Assembly: GCA_902779125.1 (NCBI GenBank)
Contig: CACZAC010000019.1
Location: forward strand, 1 to 44,417
Direction: 5' to 3'
Length of the DNA: 44,417 nt
Source: an uncultured Bacteroidales bacterium
GTDB taxonomy: Bacteria > Bacteroidota > Bacteroidia > Bacteroidales > Muribaculaceae
The position numbers and the translations under genes were made by a program. Each line of letters opens with the position of its first letter. The stretch's first letter is position 1. Positions 42,169-44,417 of the stretch are shown here, piece after piece. Below the pieces are notes generated by a model. The model was not told where the DNA came from and searched no databases. It saw nothing but the letters and a program-made list of their open reading frames with translations.

Positions 42169-43200
42169 GGCATAGCGCATGTCGTGGCCCGGGCGGTCGG
42201 TGACGAACTCGATGAGACCGTCGTTGATGACGCTCAGGTCGCATTTGAGCAGCTGCTGGTACTCGGGCTCCTCGCGCATGATGCGGGCGATGATAGCGAT
42301 AACCTGCTTGACGATGTTGATGTTGCTCTCCTCGTTGAAACCGCCGATGTTATACACCTCGCCGACGGTGCCTTGACGCAGCACCAGATCGATGCCCTTG
42401 CAGTGGTCCTCGACATAGAGCCAGTCGCGCACGTTCTCGCCCTTGCCATAGACTGGCAGTTTCTTGCCCTCGAGGATGTTCTTGATAATCAGCGGGATGA
42501 GCTTCTCGGGGAAGTGGTAGGGTCCGTAGTTGTTGCTGCAACGGGTGATGTTGACGGGCAGCCCGTAGGTCTCGTGATAGGCCATAGTGATGAGGTCGGC
42601 GCTGGTCTTGCTGGCCGAATAGGGCGAACGCGGTGCCAGCGGGGTCTCCTCGGTGAAGAAACGGGTGCCGTAGGTCTTAAGGTCGGTGCGGCCCTGGATG
42701 ACCTCGCGCACGTCATCGCTCACCTCCAGCTCGTGGGGCTCGTCAAAGTCCTTGCTCAGCGAGCCATAGACCTCGTCGGTCGAAATCTGCAGGTACTTCT
42801 TGCCCGGGGTGTAGGTGTTGCGGCCCTGTGCGTCCTTGCCCGTGAACCAAGCCTCCCTGGCACAGTCGAGCATGTTCTGTGTGCCCAGGATGTTGGTCTC
42901 GAGGAAGAGGCGCGGATTGGTGATGCTGCGGTCCACATGGCTCTCGGCGGCAAAATTGACGATATAGTCCACATCATAGTCGCGCATGATGCCCTGCACC
43001 AGTTCGCGGTCGCCCACGTCGCCACGGACAAAGGTCACATTGGGGCGTTCCAACTCATTTTTGATGGAAGCCAGATTGCCGGCATAGGTCAAGGCGTCGA
43101 GGATGATGATTTCGATATTGTCGCCATACTTGTCAAGGATGTATTTCACAAAGTTTGAGCCGATAAAGCCTGCGGCTCCAGTCACGAGATAAGTCTTCAT
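42001..43200 (-). CDS. rfbB: dTDP-glucose 4,6-dehydratase
   Basis: 399 residues, extended SDR. The NAD-binding GAAGFIGSNFVKYIL is at the N-terminus, then FAAESHVDRSI, the STDEVYGSL catalytic region and the SPYSASKTSADL Tyr-Lys pair. Converts dTDP-glucose to dTDP-4-keto-6-deoxyglucose for deoxy-sugar (e.g. rhamnose) synthesis. The other rfb genes are not in view. It is slightly longer than the usual 350-360 residues, with inserts around 140-190. Confidence 0.94.
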   Translation of the reverse strand: MKTYLVTGAAGFIGSNFVKYILDKYGDNIEIIILDALTYAGNLASIKNELERPNVTFVRGDVGDRELVQGIMRDYDVDYIVNFAAESHVDRSITNPRLFLETNILGTQNMLDCAREAWFTGKDAQGRNTYTPGKKYLQISTDEVYGSLSKDFDEPHELEVSDDVREVIQGRTDLKTYGTRFFTEETPLAPRSPYSASKTSADLITMAYHETYGLPVNITRCSNNYGPYHFPEKLIPLIIKNILEGKKLPVYGKGENVRDWLYVEDHCKGIDLVLRQGTVGEVYNIGGFNEESNINIVKQVIAIIARIMREEPEYQQLLKCDLSVINDGLIEFVTDRPGHDMRYAIDPSKIARELGWYPETPFTEGIEKTIRWNLDNQPWVQSVTSGDYQKYYEEMYGNR

Positions 43201-43228
43201 ATTGCAGTAACGGTTTTAATTCAATGTA

Positions 43229-43236
43229 CAAAGGTA
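43229..43236 (-). promoter_or_regulatory. Promoter -7 element of rfbB
   Basis: On the - strand TACCTTTG, 28 nt before the rfbB ATG. It lies back-to-back with the patatin promoter. Confidence 0.55.
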
Positions 43237-43259
43237 ACAATTATCATGGAAAAAACATG

Positions 43260-43267
43260 TATCTTTG
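43260..43267 (+). promoter_or_regulatory. Promoter -7 element of the patatin-like gene
   Basis: TATCTTTG, followed by CAGC and the ATG at 43290. The -33 region is weak. Confidence 0.6.
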
Positions 43268-43289
43268 CAGCAAAAACTAACAAAAATCC

Positions 43290-44417
43290 ATGAAACGGTT
43301 CATCACTTCCCTCATACTGATGCTGGCTGTCAGTGGCTTGATTGCCCAGACTGTCATCCGACCCGAGAACAAAGAACGCAAGAAAGTCGCTGTCGTGTTG
43401 TGCGGTGGCGGGGCCATGGGTACCATCCACATCGGCGCCCTCAAGGTGCTTGAAGAGGCAGGCATTCCCATCGATATGGTCACCGGCACGTCGATGGGCA
43501 GCATCATCGGCGGCATGTATGCCGTGGGCTACAATGCCACCGACATCGAGGACATCGTCAACAGCATTGACTGGGGCGACATCCTGCGCGACCGCCTGTC
43601 GATGAGAAGCCAGGCGCTTGACGAGCGCGAGAAACAGAATATCTACCTGTTTGACTACCGCCTGTTCCTGGACAAGAGCCAGGACACGCTGGCTGGCGGC
43701 TTCATCCGCGGCATCAATGTCGAGAAGACCCTGCAACACTACCTGCGCCAGCCCGAGGACATCAACTTCAAGTCGCTGCCACGCCCATTCGGCTGTATCG
43801 CTACCGACCTGATTACCGACAGCGAAGTCGTGCTCGACCACGGCTCGCTTGCCAGGTCCATCAGGGCGAGTATGGCAGTGCCCGGCATCTTCGCTCCCGT
43901 GAGGATGGACCCCTATATCCTGGTTGACGGCGGCACCAAGAACAACTTCCCCGCCGACCTGGCCCGCAGGATGGGTGCCGACATCGTCATCGGCATCAGG
44001 ACCGACCTTGCCTTGAACGACAAGTACTACTCCACATCAGATATCCTCGAACGCTCGGTGGGAGCCGATATCCACAACCGCAGCGATGAGAATGACAAGT
44101 ATTGCGACCTCATCATCCGTGTCCCGGTGAGGGGCTATTCAGCGGCGCACTTCTACCGCTCGGCCATCAAGGAGCTGATTAAGCGCGGCGAGGAGGCGAC
44201 AAGAGCCAAGCTGGACTCCATCATGATACTGAAGGAAAAGGCTGGTGTGCCTGCCGACTACAAGCCCGACTACAGCATCATCCATCTGAGCGACATCGAC
44301 AATGACCAAGCCAACAAACTCGTGAGCGAGACCAATGCCAAGAACTCCATCAAGGCTAGCGTGGGACTGCGCTATGACAGCGAGGAACTGGTAGCCGCCC
44401 AGATTGGCGCCACCTAC
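43290..44417 (+). CDS. Patatin-like phospholipase, secreted (partial, runs off the window)
   Basis: 376 residues visible, open to the last base. Signal peptide (KRFITSLILMLAVSGLIAQ). Patatin motifs are complete: oxyanion-hole GGGAMG (40-44), nucleophile Ser68 in GTSMGS and Asp213 in LVDGG. The sequence after about 300 probably leads to a POTRA/BamA-type barrel, as in PlpD-like proteins of this phylum, but that part is outside the window. It would be an outer-membrane or periplasmic lipase or esterase. Confidence 0.92.
   Translation, partial: MKRFITSLILMLAVSGLIAQTVIRPENKERKKVAVVLCGGGAMGTIHIGALKVLEEAGIPIDMVTGTSMGSIIGGMYAVGYNATDIEDIVNSIDWGDILRDRLSMRSQALDEREKQNIYLFDYRLFLDKSQDTLAGGFIRGINVEKTLQHYLRQPEDINFKSLPRPFGCIATDLITDSEVVLDHGSLARSIRASMAVPGIFAPVRMDPYILVDGGTKNNFPADLARRMGADIVIGIRTDLALNDKYYSTSDILERSVGADIHNRSDENDKYCDLIIRVPVRGYSAAHFYRSAIKELIKRGEEATRAKLDSIMILKEKAGVPADYKPDYSIIHLSDIDNDQANKLVSETNAKNSIKASVGLRYDSEELVAAQIGATY

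Noticed and set aside
42184-43158. Open frame of 324 codons opposite rfbB
   Set aside because: Antisense shadow of a high-G+C gene; the - strand product is a clear dTDP-glucose dehydratase.
43221-43841. Open frame on the - strand over the patatin start
   Set aside because: The + strand frame has a signal peptide and complete patatin motifs, so the - strand frame is a shadow.

Overview
The window looks like a chromosomal segment of a gut- or rumen-type Bacteroidales (Prevotellaceae or Muribaculaceae-like). The grounds are: Bacteroidetes promoters (TAnnTTTG, mostly TATCTTTGCA, with a TTG about 20 nt upstream), no obvious Shine-Dalgarno sites, a SusC/SusD fructan locus driven by a hybrid two-component regulator, a DUF4369 lipoprotein, an OmpA protein, and dockerin-like C-terminal repeats on several secreted proteins. 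No tRNA, rRNA, CRISPR array, transposase or integrase was seen. The first bases resemble the 3' end of a tmRNA gene (ssrA) followed by its terminator.

Region 1 (about 160-12,160, + strand) is the most unusual part. It is an accessory cluster in at least three transcription units. The first has an M48 metallopeptidase with a zinc ribbon, a small helical protein, a membrane zinc-ribbon protein and a TIR/FGE-like fusion. The second has a four-TM protein with two Rossmann-like domains and a RyR-like tail, a membrane coiled-coil protein, an ECF-type sigma factor, and a protein joining an anti-sigma-like N-terminus, a C39-like cysteine peptidase and a RyR domain; a coiled-coil/TIR protein follows closely. 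The third is a membrane-anchored TIR protein whose outer half resembles a PstS phosphate-binding protein. A stand-alone RyR protein and a 19-bp-stem terminator close the cluster. TIR domains are often NAD-consuming enzymes that make (cyclic) ADP-ribose signals, and animal RyR channels are tuned by cADPR. I therefore propose, as inference, a NAD-derived signalling or defence system with TIR writers, RyR readers, a membrane effector and a sigma switch.

Region 2 (12,179-26,524, - strand) is a fructan utilisation locus in the order regulator, SusC, SusD, DUF4960 glycan-binding lipoprotein, surface GH32-like lipoprotein, GH32 exo-enzyme, MFS sugar transporter, fructokinase. It gives a full path from outer-surface binding and cutting, through import, to cytoplasmic fructose phosphorylation. 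The regulator has a fructose/ribose-type sensor, HisKA, receiver and AraC domains but no room for the kinase ATPase domain.

Region 3 (26,724-34,655, mostly - strand) holds a conserved unknown with a possible caspase-like His/Cys pair, an ADP-ribosylglycohydrolase next to a macro-domain-like protein, an S9 (DPP-IV type) peptidase, a DUF4369 lipoprotein (+), a palindromic repeat block, an OmpA protein and a small dockerin-bearing secreted protein.

Region 4 (34,853-44,417) has htpG, a CotH-type secreted protein (+), a small unknown, a formate/nitrite-family channel, a secreted Big2/dockerin protein whose C-terminus is a second, 95%-identical copy of the last 56 codons of the adjacent dTDP-glucose 4,6-dehydratase gene, that rfbB gene, and the start of a patatin-like phospholipase that runs off the window.
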